From: Morinoia aosen
Taxonomy: Eukaryota; Arthropoda; Malacostraca; Amphipoda; Talitridae
DNA length: 64,000 bases
Assembly: GCA_030386875.1 (NCBI GenBank)
Contig: CM059573.1
Coordinates: forward strand, 28,995,891-29,059,890
Direction: 5' to 3'
Shown: positions 1 through 13,295 of the stretch, piece after piece
How the letters are laid out: the number at the start of each line of letters is the position of its first letter
How positions within the stretch are numbered: the first letter of the stretch is position 1
Position numbers and translations under genes: made by a program
The notes under the pieces: generated by a model
The model's input: the letters and a program-made list of their open reading frames with translations, nothing else
What the model was told of the DNA's origin: nothing
The model's database searches: none

Positions 1-214
1 GCGAGTCAGGTTATGATTCAATTTTAAGTAACAGCAGGATCTGCTCTACCTAACATTTGTGCTTTAGTTTTTAGTCATGGCTCCGTTTCCACAACAAAAA
101 AAAAGTGCTATTACAGACTGCGAGGAATGGAACACCTGGTATGGACACGTCCCCGGGGATTTTATGCGCCATGTGCTCCACCCACATAGGACACCCTAGC
201 GTAGTACCACGTGC

Positions 215-533
215 GTTGATGCACAGGACACAAAGCGCGTGAAGCACCAGGTCAGAGAAAAAGTTCAAACAAGAAATGAGTTGAAGAAAAAAGTAGTAGG
301 CGCTGAAGAAAAGGATGAAAATGAATGGTTCTTCAACTATATAAAATCCTATTCTATTATTATTAATGTAAATAATAGAATAGGGTTTTATATCGCTGAA
401 GAACCATTCATTTCTCGATTCATTTTCATACTTTTCTTCAGCACCTACAACTTTTTTCTTCAACTCGATCATTTCTTGTTTGAACCTTTTCTCGGACCTG
501 GTGCTTCCCGCGCATTGTGTCCTGTGCATCAAC
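215..533. repeat. 319-bp near-perfect palindrome, probable MITE
   Basis: Two arms of about 155 bp are inverted copies of each other, starting GTTGATGCACAGGAC on the left and ending GTCCTGTGCATCAAC on the right. They meet at an AT-rich centre near 365-375. The arms differ by a few substitutions and a short insertion in the right arm. Open frames on both strands across this interval are a by-product of the palindrome and match no family I know. No clear target-site duplication was found, so 'MITE' is an inference from the structure. Confidence 0.75.
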
Positions 534-3500
534 TCAAAACCCAACTCTACTTAAAAAAAACACCGATTCTTTAACTCGAGTCGAACATTTACCCAATAGA
601 CACGCCTCTTACCATAGAGGCAATAGTTGTACCTTCTGAAGAAACTCTAGTGAATAGGTCTCAAGAAATCATGCCAGAAGGTGCGTGAATATTAGTAGTT
701 ATGGTTCTAAAAGGAATAGAAGATATATCAACAAGTTCTTCACAAAAGATCGAAGGCGAATTTGCAGTTATCAGCAGGCTGGATGAGGAGATGGTGTCTT
801 CCACTTGAAGTTCACACACCGCCTCCACACGCTCAAATCCAAGGACGGTAACCTGCTGGAGAGGTTATCGCTTAGCAATGTTTCAAAGCAAATTTCAAAA
901 AACGACTCGACCATACGAGTGTTGGGGAAACAAATGAATCAACCATACCCCAAAAACAATAAAATTATATTTATCAAGACTGGAACAGCATTATATTAAA
1001 AAATTTGCACTAGTGAGAAGTGACTGAGTATCAAAAAATCCTCAGCAAACCAGAGACATCAGTATAGTCATGCGAGCCCTGGTATTGTCTCAAATACTGG
1101 TCGTTTGTAGGCATGAGCCTCGCTATTATGTATCAAAAATGAATTCACCAACAGAGATGATAGCCCCTAGATACTGAAGTTCATGTGCTCCTGTCAACAC
1201 ATAACTCCAATGAAGGATGTCATTAAATAGGAAAAAATATATGTTAAAGTGATAAAAATTGAATTGACACTAAACACGGCTGATAGTAACATACCCTAGT
1301 TGCAAGGTATATTACTGTGATTCAACGATTGACGATTTTCAACTTTTCAAATATTAATGGAACGATGTAAACTGAAAAATTACATTTTTAACAAGTACAT
1401 GTGAAGAAACAAAAACTCCATCAGGAACCACAACCTTATTTTGATATGGGTCACCTGGGACCTCAAATGGCCATTTTGATGTAGTGACCTTTCACCTGAT
1501 GTTTAGAAAGTATACAAATTCTCATCCTGCAATGGCAGTCTATTGGCAGGCAACTCTATGCTCAGTAAATATTCCAAAATCAAGTAGGAGAGAAAATGCC
1601 CTACTATCTTGTTACTCAAATAGTCCAAAACAGCTATCAATTCTCACCATAGAACTTTCTGTTCCAGGTTTGAGTGACAGGTCGAACTTAAAACCCTCAG
1701 TTGAGCCATCAACACACTTCTCTGGTCAACCAATACTGAATTGGAGCTCACAGCATTTTTAGTGCCAGTATTTGGAATTCTAATGGCAGACATAGATATT
1801 CTAAAAGAAATAGTTAACTCATTTGACTGATTCATATCAACTTACAGTTGAGAAAATACTGCTCTCAGTCAAGAAGTGAAGCATCCAAATTGGTTACACT
1901 CTTGTCAGCCGTGATAGTGTCCTCCAAGAAGCTGAGGTGATCCTCATGCTCCCATAGGGGGCAGCAGCTGAGCCTGATTTCTTGAACCGGCACGCCATGA
2001 AACGCTCAAGTTTTTAGGACCTCGGTCATCCCATTTTGCAGGAACTGCTGATGGAGAAAAAACTAAGTTGCATTAATCTGAAATTAGTGAGGAGAGAAGT
2101 TTACTCACTAACAATGCTCCGTAACAACATCAAAGAAAAAGAAGGAACAAATGCTGAATGTAGGTTCTTTAACTGGATATAATTTCTGTGCAAACTTCAA
2201 TTTGGTTTATGTGAAGTCTCAAATTTCTTACCAATATAGACATGTGAAAAGAAAAAATAAATTTGTGTGAAAAACATAGTGAGGAAGAATGGTGAATGTA
2301 CACCGATACTCTTAGTATAAATCAATTATACAGCATAGAAACAATATATCTGTAATACCTGAAGGAAATTACTTAGATTCCACTGAAAGATAACATAGTA
2401 ATAGATCACTTGAACCTCAGAGAGAACAAAAATTGATTAGTCTCTAGTCATGACAGTTGAGAACACCTCAAGCATTATACCAGCCCTCAAATATGATGTG
2501 GTCAAATGCCAAAATAAACTGTTTATAGTGGATTCACCTTAGACAAAACATGGTTAAAAGTAAAACAAGGAACCAGGAATAGAAAAAGAATTTTATTTTC
2601 CATACATTACTGACATTTTCTACTTGTCAATCTATTTTCTAGTAAATTAAGAAATATTTGAAAACCAGCTCCTCATTCTGTGAGCATATGGCATTTCTCC
2701 AAGATGTCACACTTGACCAAGGAAAACTTTAATTTAAGGAAACATTAACACAAATAAAACAATGCATCATTTCGTCCAAATTTATGAAATAAAAAGGGTA
2801 TCTATTGAAAAAAATAGACAAGCTTCTAATGTTAAATGATAAAGAGTGAGCTATCAAAAAATTTATTTTTTTAAATCATTTTTTGCTAGAGGAATTTAAT
2901 CTCGAATAAATTTAAAATGTAGGATATAACATGGCAAAAAAAAGATACATCCCTAATTTGATTTTAGCCTCACACAATTTTGTTATATTAGCAAAAAATT
3001 GACTGCGTACAAAACCAAAGAATATCAAGGCAATTTCTTAAATTCATATATTATATGATCTGTCCTGCACGAAGTCAAGTTTGTAATGTGGTTTAATAAA
3101 TGTGCTGTGTATTAAGATATTGTTGCATGTATCAAGCTTATATTAGAAATTATCTTCCCAGTGCGCTATTCAACACAAGAAATACTAAAACACAGCCTGG
3201 ACATTTTGAACAAGACACTATTTGGCACTAGACATGTCACAATGACTTATTTAAGCCATTGTAGGTAGTTTGCAATATGTACTAAATTATTTAATGAAGT
3301 TTGGAATTTATAATATTATAGTGGTCATCTTATAAACAATTAGGAATTTACTCTTTTATGCATCTTTACCTCAAATGAAAATAACTTCCAGAGTATAATA
3401 GCAAAGGTTTCTCTGCATCCAGATACAAAATATTAATTCTCAAACCAGAAGCCTGCTAATAATACTTCTCAAAATATTCAAAACATCAACTGTGGTCTGA

Positions 3501-3706
3501 AAGAAGTCTAATGAATCTCAAAATAGTTGGATTTCAGCAGATGAATAGTAAAAAAATATTTTCAAGACTAGCTCATAAAATGTTACAAGATGACCAACAG
3601 AGCTAATTTATCACTAAATTGATTAAGGTGCAAGATTTATTATTTTTTTAGACATTAAATCCCTTCAATGAGATTTATATGTTTGGGAAAGGCTTTTCTA
3701 CAAGAA
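534..3706. other. AT-rich stretch without recognisable genes
   Basis: Short open frames (for example 805-999 plus and 1,484-1,762 plus) show no domain, repeat or family resemblance that I can name. I see no RNA gene, long inverted repeat or tandem array. It is probably intergenic or intronic. Confidence 0.5.
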
Positions 3707-3714
3707 AATTATTC

Positions 3715-4261
3715 GGTAAATCTGAAGGAGATGACAGTTGTCGATTTTGTAAATTTCGATGCCTTAACATAGTTAATTAGATCGAAATAAACAAGTTTTC
3801 TTCTATGCACTTTTTGTCTCAAATGAGTATTTTATTAGTTATAGCGGTAACTGACTTACCGCAACTCCAGTCTTTGAAGCGGCAAGAAATTCTTTGATCG
3901 AGTTGTATGGCAACACTGCAATGGCGTCTCGCTTCCAGCGCTCTGTCTTGAAAGACGAAACCAAACCTACCGCTATACCTCGTTAAATACTCATTTGACG
4001 AAAAAAGTGTATAGAATAAAAGTTGTTTATTTCGATGTTATTACCACGTTTCAAGCAACAAAAATTCGAAAATCGATGAGTAGCTGTTTATTCGAGCGCA
4101 TTCGTCATCAATGACGAAACTAAACTTACCGCTATAAATCGTAAAATACTCATTTAAGACGAAAAACGAATAGAAGAAAACTTGTTTATTTTGATTCAAA
4201 TAATTAGGTTCAGGCACCAAAAAGTGGAAAATCGACAACTGTCATCTCCTTCAGATTTACC
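3715..4261. mobile_element. hAT-type MITE, 547 bp, long TIRs, 8-bp TSD
   Basis: The left end, beginning GGTAAATCTGAAGGAGATG, is the inverse of the right end, ending CATCTCCTTCAGATTTACC. The arms match for about 150 bp with some indels. The 8-bp direct repeat AATTATTC flanks the element exactly (3,707-3,714 and 4,262-4,269). An 8-bp TSD is typical of hAT elements. A block containing CCGCTATA and ATACTCATTT recurs inside (about 3,968-4,036 and 4,127-4,195), so the element has an internal partial duplication. It has no coding capacity. Confidence 0.8.
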
Positions 4262-4677
4262 AATTATTCTCCATATTCATCATTTTCTTCATGTGTGTGA
4301 TTACTACTAAGAAAATCAAAAGAATACATAGGTAAATAGAGCATTAGAGAGTAAATCACATACATATGCTACCTGCGGTATATATAGAATGATTTAAAAC
4401 TTACCATCAACAGTTAGAAATTTGTCATCTTCATAATGTAGATCACTTTCTCAAAAACAAGCCTTTAAAACCCCAAATTTACTCGGGTCAAAATCAGCTA
4501 GGCTTATTTTGAGCGATTCCAGACCAGAGCACTTAAACAAAATACACTCAACTAAAGATGCTACGTTAAAAATAAATACTAAGCCCTTTAAAACAGTTAG
4601 CCGCGTCAAAAAAGGAAATAATCCATAAATTTAATTACATAAGCGTTCGCTAACCAAGTTGTCTGCCATATTGGTAA

Positions 4678-4809
4678 CCAAATGGTAACGATACCTATAC
4701 CAAAAATGCACCCTAGCTCATGACCGAAATCTGACGGTTTCGTAGCGCTATATAGGCAGACCAAATGGTAGCGCTACGTAGACGATTATGACGAAACGTT
4801 ACCATTTGG
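4678..4809. repeat. Short nested inverted repeats, TE-end-like
   Basis: CCAAATGGTAACG (4,678-4,690) is the exact inverse of 4,797-4,809. Inside it a second pair, CGTAGCGCT and AGCGCTACG, flanks another CCAAATGGTA. The block is followed by GTGTGACACCGGCC, which looks like a transposon terminus, but I could not find the other end. Confidence 0.45.
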
Positions 4810-5687
4810 TCTCCGTGTGACACCGGCCTAAGAGGTTGTGCAGCGCCGGTAGCTACACTCCAGACTGAGCAGAAGAATTCATAAAGATTTGAGCTTGTTA
4901 CCTCACCTTTCCTGTTCCCCCCACCTAACTTTACCTTACACCAATGAAAAGCGCTCAACGAGACGCTTAAGACCATATATGGCAACCCTCGGCTTGCTGA
5001 TGTGAAACATGTACTAGCTTTGCCGACCTTCTAAGAGTCCAGGACGTGGCGACGGGTTAATTGCTATTCATACATGGTTATCCTTACACCCATGTTAATT
5101 GTCGAAACAAAGGATTCGGAGAAAAACACGGAAAAATGCGTTTCCTTCGTTGCGGTAGTCTGATTTTGGTAATGCATTTAAATACAAGTGACTAAGAAAA
5201 CATAACCTATCTGACGCATTGCTGAAAACCCTCTCGTTAGTGCGTGGGTAAATGATTGTGCTGATCATACTTGTTCGACTTCAAACGAGCTTCTCAGAGT
5301 TTCTATATAAACCTTCAAATGTTTCCAGGAGGTAATGCAATAACTATATTTAAATTGTACAAGAAAATACAAACGATGATAAATTTTGGCTAAATACTTT
5401 TGTCCTATGTTGTTTTTCATTCAATTATATTTTATATTTTTTATGGTATCTGTAATTTTTGCTCAGTATGTTTCACATGCCTGTTTAATAAATGCTAATT
5501 AAACCTTAAGTAATCTTTACCACAATCCAGAACTTGAAGTCTTTGAAATGCACGAAAAATTAAGTATCGTAAGTACTTGTGTTCAGACATCCTAAATAAT
5601 TGTTGCGCTTAGGTTAACGCAGTTACAAAAACATGGATTTTCCATTGAATCTATTGATTCCATTCCATTTAATATGAACCAATTACA
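4810..5687. other. No recognisable feature
   Basis: This is AT-rich sequence with no ORF of note and no repeat structure that I could find. Confidence 0.4.
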
Positions 5688-5987
5688 TCATTGACATATT
5701 TGATACTGCTTCGTTGCCAATAGATGTAAAAAAATTATTAGAGGTACTTTTGGTACTGTTTCCTTGACACTAGATTTTGAATGTGAGCCTTGAATGCTAG
5801 AAAGTGCGCAACGAAAATCTCCTTCGGCGCTCAAACGATTTCTGTACTTCGTTTTGATGGCTACGAGCGCGGAAAATACAGTTGCACATAAATATGTAAA
5901 TCCAAACATCACACGAATCTGAAAAGCCGTATGTGCGATCAGAGCGTTAAGGTATACTTGACCCAGAACAACTCCAAATCTAATCAT
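5688..5987 (-). pseudogene. hAT (ZBED-like) transposase C-terminal fragment
   Basis: The minus-strand frame contains MFGFTYLCATVFSALVAIK followed by TKYRNRLSAEGDFRCALSSI. This is the pattern of the C-terminal hAT dimerisation domain in ZBED-type transposases (fGsTYlCE..FS....IKtkyR.rL..e.dlr.al). In the family this domain holds the transposase dimer together. Only about 70 residues at the 3' end are recognisable, where a full transposase has 600 or more. No BED finger or catalytic core lies upstream on this strand, so it is a truncated relic. The highly conserved Glu after Cys is Ala here. It is unrelated in position to the hAT at 37-43 kb. Confidence 0.7.
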
Positions 5988-6276
5988 TGAAGTCTACCTT
6001 TGCGGTTGTCTATAGAGAGTCAAAAGACTCTCTTTTATTGAAAATATTGCTGCAAAAAATCAGGTTTTACTGCAGAGGCTCGCCCCGGAACCACTGTGCT
6101 AGATGATCTATATAGAAGGTGGGTACGCAAAGTTTTGTTACTCTTTATATGTGAGTTGGATTGCCGCGTGAAGCATCCTCATAGCCAACAGAAGGAATGG
6201 CCTGCTTCATACGAATACCCCATTGCGCATCGAATTATTGATCTTATGAAGCGACTTGCGAAGGCCCTTAATAAAA

Positions 6277-6715
6277 ATGGCCATGCATTTGAATGCTTAT
6301 GCCAAAATTTTCCACGCCTAAGTTCGGTGAGGGTTAAAACAGACGGTATTTATAAGTCTCAAGCTACGCAAGCTTTTGCAAGACAAACTGTCGGAATCAA
6401 TTCTAAATCCTAATGAGCAACATGCTTGACAATGTTTCCGGAATCTTAGGACACAATTTTTGGGCAACTTTTGTGCTGAAATTTGCAAAGACCTAGTGGA
6501 CGAACTTATTTCTGCATGAGAAAATTGGATTCATCATGTCAATAAAACTGCACTTCATACATTGACACAATGTTGTTTTCCAAGCTAATTGAGGAGCTTT
6601 CAGTGACGAACAAGTAGAGCGATTCCATCAGCACATTTCAGTAATGTAGCAGCGTTACAATGGAAAGTGTCAATTTCCACGCTTGCAGATTTTTGTTAGA
6701 TTATCTCCAGAGATG
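6277..6715 (+). pseudogene. Decayed repeat-associated arthropod gene ('ERFHQ' family)
   Basis: Read across three frames, the plus strand gives pieces resembling a protein family I remember as abundant and uncharacterised in arthropod genomes. The pieces are FPRLSSVRVKTDGIYKS (about 6,310-6,360), KLLQDKLSESILNPNEQ then QFLGNFCAEICKDLVDELIS (about 6,370-6,518), and SDEQVERFHQHISVM (about 6,603-6,648). Family members carry FLGN followed by a GERFHQD motif. At least two frameshifts and several stops interrupt it, so it is not functional. No function is known to me, and its multicopy nature suggests spread with a transposon. The identification rests on memory of the motif pattern. Confidence 0.5.
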
Positions 6716-6739
6716 CTCCGAACGTCCGACACATGCGAC

Positions 6740-7869
6740 AGGCCAAAAGTCGACATGTTGTACACGTGCAATTGTATTCCCATAGTGGTATATGTTAATG
6801 GTAAATAATAAAATAACTCTAAAACCTGAGCCATCAGGCAACCTTCAGTGTTATTTTCGAGTTCAGTGACCCGAAATGTGTAAAGGATCGGTATTCTCAT
6901 CTCTCTAATATTTTAGTATTGAACATTATAATGCATGGTAAAAATGTGTTTAGTTTGCGTCCGCAATTTTCTATAGGATAATTTTTTCAATCTGCATAGT
7001 CCTAATTTATAGAGTATTATTTAACCTATCTAAATAGATTATGAATGCAAGGAAGTTTTTTTTTTGTTGCGCTCAGTTTTTCAATTTACATTGTTCTTCG
7101 AATACCCTATTTTGGCTTGGTTTTTCATAATTTACTGGGCACATTCATTTAGGACTGCTGTAAACTTTTCATTGATGCTTTAAACTTGACTTTCAACGTC
7201 ATCAGATTTCATCATGCTTTGAAATTCGATGGACTTGTTTAGCAATTTTTCACGAACTAGTTTCGCGGGGTAGTGACTCTTCAAACGATATAGGACACAC
7301 AACTAAATATTCGTATCTCTCTTGCAACATTAATGTCCCATTTTTCAGAGCGTTGGTCGGAAACTAGCAAACAAAATGGGATTGCAATTTCAAGGATGAA
7401 GGAAAAGGTCCGTTTCAGAATAGGTTTGCTTTCAGCAAGCAAGTTAACATTAACTATAGACTCGAGTTGGAAACTTGAACTTGGCAGGAAACGGTACTAG
7501 TTGGGGGTATGCTACGCTAGCAGCCACCTCACTGCCCAGATCAGCCGCTCGCCGCTCCTTCCTCGACTCTCAAAGCTGAAAACAATGAATGATAATTAAT
7601 ATACAGGTACCTGATCCCTATTTTTACAGAAAAGAGAATTAACGTAATTAAATTTAACCTGTTTGAAAAGCCACCAGCAAACATGCAACCCATTAATATA
7701 TTGCTCATAAAATGAATAATAATGGTTCGAGTCCCAAAAAAATCTCCATAATATAAAAGGCAGGGTTCGGCAACTTTAGGGGTTTGGCAAGTCCGGCAAG
7801 CTTCCTCACCTCAAGGCAGAACGCCACGAAGAGTAGATCCCCTGGTAGTGGATTTACGTCTTCCTGTCC
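6740..7869. other. No recognisable feature
   Basis: This is AT-rich sequence with only short open frames that lack family resemblance. No tandem array or inverted repeat was found. Confidence 0.4.
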
Positions 7870-8328
7870 CCAGGCTGGTAAGTGGAGCATCGTGAAAATC
7901 GAGCGCCTCCAGCAGGTAGGTACGGAGCAGCGCGGAAGCTACACGCCTCCTGCAGGTAAGTACGGAACAGCGTGGAAGCCGAGTGCCTCCAGCAGGTAAC
8001 GTACGGAGCAGCGTGGAAGCCGAGTGCCTCCAGCAGGTAACGTACGGAGCAGCGTGGAAGCCGAGCGCCTCCAGCAGGTAACGTACGGAGCAGTATGGAA
8101 GCCGAGTGCCTCCAGCAGGTAACGTACGGAGCAGCGAGGAAGCCGAGCGCCTCCAGCAGGTAACGTACGGACCAGCGTGGAAGCCGAGCGCCTCCAGCAG
8201 GTAACGTACGGACCAGCGTGGAAGCCGAGCGCCTCCAGCAGGTAACGTACGGAGCAGCGTGGAAGCCGAGCGCCTCCAGCAGGTAACGTACGGAGCAGCG
8301 TAGAAGCCGAGCGCCTCCAGCAGGTAAG
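7870..8328. repeat. 41-bp minisatellite, about 11 units, each with a splice-donor-like CAG|GTA
   Basis: A 41-bp GC-rich unit (GTACGGAGCAGCGTGGAAGC, then CGAGYGCCTCCAGCAGGTAAC) repeats about 11 times. The outer units are more diverged. CAGGTA recurs every 41 bp from about 7,911 to 8,321. Because 41 is not a multiple of three, the reading frame rotates every unit. The long minus-strand open frame through the array (7,854-8,348) is therefore a 41-residue periodic artefact, not a credible protein. The first and last units read GGTAAGT, a perfect donor match; the middle units read GGTAACG. Confidence 0.9.
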
Positions 8329-8334
8329 TAATTA

Positions 8335-11300
8335 CCTATGGTGTTCACAGTACCTCACGTTGAATGGTGGTGTAATAATTTAAATGCGCAGTTGATGGAA
8401 GCACAGGGTTTGAGGTTTGCGAAAAGTCTGGCTATGGCGGCTAACGCACGCAAAAGTACACTTTGCATCTATCGTCAGACGTCAAGAAGATCGGAAACTG
8501 CCGTGCCAAGAAAATCGCTTCCTTTATCCTGCCCTTTATATTATAATATAAAGGGACTAAATTAACATAAATTTGATCCCTTTAATCTAGCTTAAATCTA
8601 ATAGGCGCGCTGGCAGACTAAAACAAGCAAGCCAACACGCCGAATTAAAGCGAAAAATTGGTGCAGAAACAGGGGTGATATTGTGGTAGAGCATTGCTGA
8701 AGAGCTATTCATGATAGCTAGATCGAGACGAGTTCTAGAAACTTTGATAATGCGAGTTGGTTCTTTGACAATTTGGGGTTGGTATAATTTGTACAATATT
8801 TTACTTTCAATACGTTAACTGCCTTGAGAGTTCCAGGTGGTACACGAAGAGAATTTTCATAATGCTGCTGAACGACCAGAGGTCATAAACTCAATTTTCA
8901 TACATACTTAATCAAAGATAAATGAAGGCATGATCCAGTTAATGTTTGCTATTTTTAAAATTGCTAATTACGATTGAATTTAAGTTTGAATTGAATATTG
9001 AACTTTAGTTTCACCCATGGCGGTTAACGTGTTAATGATAGTTTTCAATGATCTGGCGTAAAATCGAAAGAATCTAAATGCGAATTCAATTTGAAAAGTT
9101 ATTCCATTTTGAAAATAATATTTGAAGCAGTTGAAGATATCGAAGATGACATTGAAGGTACTCGTTGTTGTGATATTCTAATTACATGGGCCACAGTGAG
9201 AGAGGTCATTATTTTCACTATAAGAATGGCTTGTGAATTTGAACTTTGCAGTGGTTCGAGTTTTCTCCAACAGCAAGATTTTGGTTTGTGCTAATCTGGG
9301 CTGAGAAATTAAGGTGGCCACTCCAATGTATTATCTGAAGTGGTCTATTCATACTGACGGTAAATGCCTTGTAGTTGCAAATAGGGGTTTGTGCGATTAA
9401 CACTTTGAACGCTGGAGATATTTATAGAAACAGATTTCTCAATATTAGGCTTGTTATTCTCCCAATTTTTTTCACCGGCTCCAAACGAAATATTTGTATT
9501 TTTACCATGAGCTAGCGATGATATTTTTCCTGACATTTATGATCCCATTAGCGATGGATCATCTGGAGCGCAGTTGAAAATGTGGAGTTGAAAGTCGAGG
9601 CACTGGCTGTGATTTGCTGCGGGTGCGTACGTTGTTGATGGTGTAGAAGCTCGATTGCTTGCAGCATTCCTTGACTCCTTGCGAGTGGCGGTTGGGAGTT
9701 TATCACCTGGCTCGGACATATCTGGTTCTGCAGTGTGCATTGATGAGGCTTCGAAGGATGTGACGCTCTAGATTATATTAGAATTTTTGAATACTTACGA
9801 TGCTGAAGTTATTTTGAGTGCTTTGATGATCTTGACTTTACTCATGAGATTTTCGGTTGTCCACATTTGTGCTTTGTATTTGATGCTCAATTAATTCGTT
9901 TATTACTGTTATCTTCATACGAAGATGTCCTGGAGGACGTTATTATGTCATATAAAGTAGCTTTCTGAGTATTTGAGCGAGTTGCAGTTGTTTGTATTGA
10001 GTAGTTGTACTGTAGGATGGTTGAAGTACAGAGGAAGGGAATTCAATGTTAATTGAGAACTCCTGAGGTTGACATCTTTCAAATTGTCGTGATGGATAGC
10101 CATGGGAACGTGAATGAGGGTTTGAGAAGATGGAGCAGCTGGCTGTTCATTTAGATCGGAAGGCACTGCCTTTTTAACGTCGGGGTCAGGGAGCTGTGAG
10201 CACAAGGGGAGCGGCTCAAAGGGGCGTCTGAATACCGACCGTCTTCTTAGGGATTGTCTTCCTGACATCCAATGTTCTGGATGCATTTTTTTCTTTACTG
10301 ATAAAACAGTGAAGGTTGATATCATAGTTCGGAGTAAATTAAGTTAGGAAATAGGAGAAAAAGAACATTATTTTCGGAACAGTGCAGGTAGACATAGTTT
10401 GCAGGAGAATCAATTTTTAAATCGTTAGCGAAAGGTTTTCTAGCACAAATGAGAATTTTGAAATAAATATTTTCTCAGTGGAGGTAGGTATATTGAAAAA
10501 AACAATAGAAAAAAATGAACGTAGGTAATATGGTCAGAGAAATGAATGGGTAGACCGGTTGTAGCTCAGTTGAGGTTGAATGGTTGTGGTTGGTTTGTTA
10601 CGGTCGAGTTGGGTTCGCATAGTTTTCCGAACCGAGGGTGGAAATAACGTTTCAAATTATCCATTGATTTCTCAATTATCATAGTGAGCCATTCAGAAGA
10701 TGTTACATTGATGGAACAAAACTCACATCGCTAAATTACTTTCTAGTTTTTAATATTAATTTTTTTTTACGTAGTCTGTCACACAACATTTTTTTTTCAT
10801 ACTTCAAACATAGTTTTATTACAATTTTACAATGAGGGGAAAAGTTTATTCAGCAAAACTTTCACTCCTCTTGTATTACACTTCTTTAGTTTGGCAAATT
10901 TTAAATAAAAAACTTAGCCATTTGTTCTCGGGGAAATTAAAACCCATTAGTATACAAGAGATCATTTTGTTTACCAGCATTTTTAAAATAAATTTTTGAA
11001 AATAGTGAACATTGTATGCAATGAGTTTATGCCCTCATTTTGTCAACACTCGTAGTCTCCAGTAAAGCGAGGGGTTATTTAAAAGCGGGCGAGGAAACTG
11101 AGGCACGTGAAATAGGGTGCGGAAGGAAGCTTTAAAAAAATAATTGCTCGTGGCTTAGCTCTCATACTATTCGAGGGTCACAACATCGCCTGAGTATTAG
11201 TGAGGACCAGTTCAATTATACACTCATTTCAGGTTAGTTCTGTTTGCAATGTCACATAAAACTGGAATATTTTGAAACAGTTTTCCTTTTTAACAACTCA

Positions 11301-13290
11301 GTCGGGAAAAAGAACACATTCACGCATACTCAGTTCGAGATCTGTGTTTCGCGAGGTCTTCTTGCTCTCTCATTTTGAACAGTTGGAAGCACAGTTTACT
11401 AGGTGTGTCCGTTCGCCGCCGCGTCCCGAATGGATAATCGATAGTAGAAGACAATTTCTCTTTCATCCTCGAGTCCAAGGCCGTATTGGATTATCAAATT
11501 GCTACTGAACCAGTTTAGAGGGCTTTTGTTGCGCTCAGAGGCAAGTTATAAATTTTCGTGGGTTATTGGTTAACTTTGATGTATAATGAATTAATTTTAC
11601 TTCTCTTTATGATTTCTCTGCTGCATCAGGGATGTTATTTGCTCTGTGATTCTTCAATTTTACTGCAAAAATATACTCTTTTACCACAGAATTGTGGAAG
11701 TTTTTTTTCAACAATGCTCATGAAAGATTTGGCTCTGAATTAAATGCGTAATGTGTTGTAGGGACATATTTTTGCGTTTTACATATTTTCTTCACGGGAA
11801 ATGCAAATCTTCGGCTTTTCCTGTTTGTTTACAAGTGCGTGCTTGTGCGAGAGCATAGCGCTGTAGAAAATAAACGTATCAACTTGCACTGAGTATAATT
11901 GGAAGTCGTGATTTCTTATAATTTTGATTCGTGATAGACTGTGAGTTGTTCATGTTTATTGTTTCAGTCAAGAAATGACGGTATTTGAATATTTTTCCAT
12001 GAAAGGATGATGCATGAAATATTGGCCTAAAATATACATAATTATTAGATTTAGTGTCGCCCAGTTAAAGCCAGGAGTGGTGGTCAAAAACTAATACAAC
12101 ATATAATTACTATAGCAATTATGAATAACTTCAACCTTCCTGGATTACCTGGGCTACTTTAATATCAATCGTGAATGATGACGCAGTTTGATAATATATT
12201 GTACATTATTTTGCGTCTCTGAATATTATTATGTATTGTATGAACTTACATATAGTGGATAAAATTGCTAAATTGATTTTAATATAACTAGAATTTAAGA
12301 AATCATCAATCAGTGAGCATGACCCATCCGTCCATCTTCAGTAATCAAATTATGACAAATGAATTGGAAATGGTTTAACACCAATAAATCGAAAAAAAGC
12401 GTTCATGTAAAACTCTTCAGGAAAACACAAACACACTGGGACAAAACATTTTCATCGTAACTGCACTATAAATTTAAAACAATCGCATGAAATTTAAGGC
12501 TATTGCATTTCCTCAGAACTCTGAAGATCACGTGTACGAAAATCATTCAATAAATCTATCTTTCCTTCACGCAACGTCAGTCAATCTGTGAGGTACTGAC
12601 TCCACAGTGCCACGCAACAGCTCTGTCGGTAATTTGTCTTATTCTTGTTCCACACACTTTTTGAAGGCTTTCTGTGGTGGATAAGATTTTGTGCAAGCAT
12701 ATCTCTCAAAAACAGGCGAGACACGGGAGTCTATAAGAGACGGATCAGGGCTAGAAAGTGACCATTATTTCTTGGCAAGAAAGTCAGGAACATTATCCGT
12801 GAGTCAACCGGGCGACCGGTTGGAGCTGGAGCTCCTCCTCAATTTCTGAAAGAGGTGTAGCGTACGTTGGAATATTTAATCCCCAAGGAAATTTACCGTT
12901 GATTCTAGGACACATTCTTTAAACAATTAAAACAATTTGAAACAATTTATTTACCACAAGTGATACAGCAATAGATTGTATCTTAAGTCGAAGATCTTTA
13001 TATTATTTAATTAATATAAAAATCTTGGGTATCTCAATTGTTTTCTGATTTATAAACATATGTGGTAATATGTAATTTAAGTCTGAGCAGCAAATTCGGT
13101 ATGAGCATTCGAGAAAAAAAAATGAGAAAAAAGAAAGAAATTAAAAACAATTTAGTGAGCAGAAAATCAAAGCTGCAAGTTCGACGTGGTTGCCTTGAAG
13201 AGGCAAAGGCGATGCTATCAGAAAAGAAGAAGAAATCACGTGAACAGAGAACAAAATGAAGTTAAATCCAGTATACCAGTCCATAAAAAT
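8335..13290. other. Long stretch without supported genes
   Basis: The longest frames are on the minus strand at 9,948-10,325 (125 aa) and 9,537-9,740 (67 aa). They are polar and Pro/Ser/Asn-rich and match no family I know. They could be exons of an unknown gene on one strand, but I see no convincing splice pairing. The rest is AT-rich. I found no RNA genes, arrays or long inverted repeats. Confidence 0.4.
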
Positions 13291-13295
13291 ACTAA

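Noticed and set aside
7854-8348. 164-residue minus-strand open frame
   Set aside because: It is the translation of a 41-bp minisatellite in rotating frames (41-residue period) and has no independent coding evidence.
9537-10325. Two minus-strand frames as exons of a host gene
   Set aside because: No family resemblance, composition biased to Pro/Ser/Asn, and no convincing splice pairing; left as unassigned.
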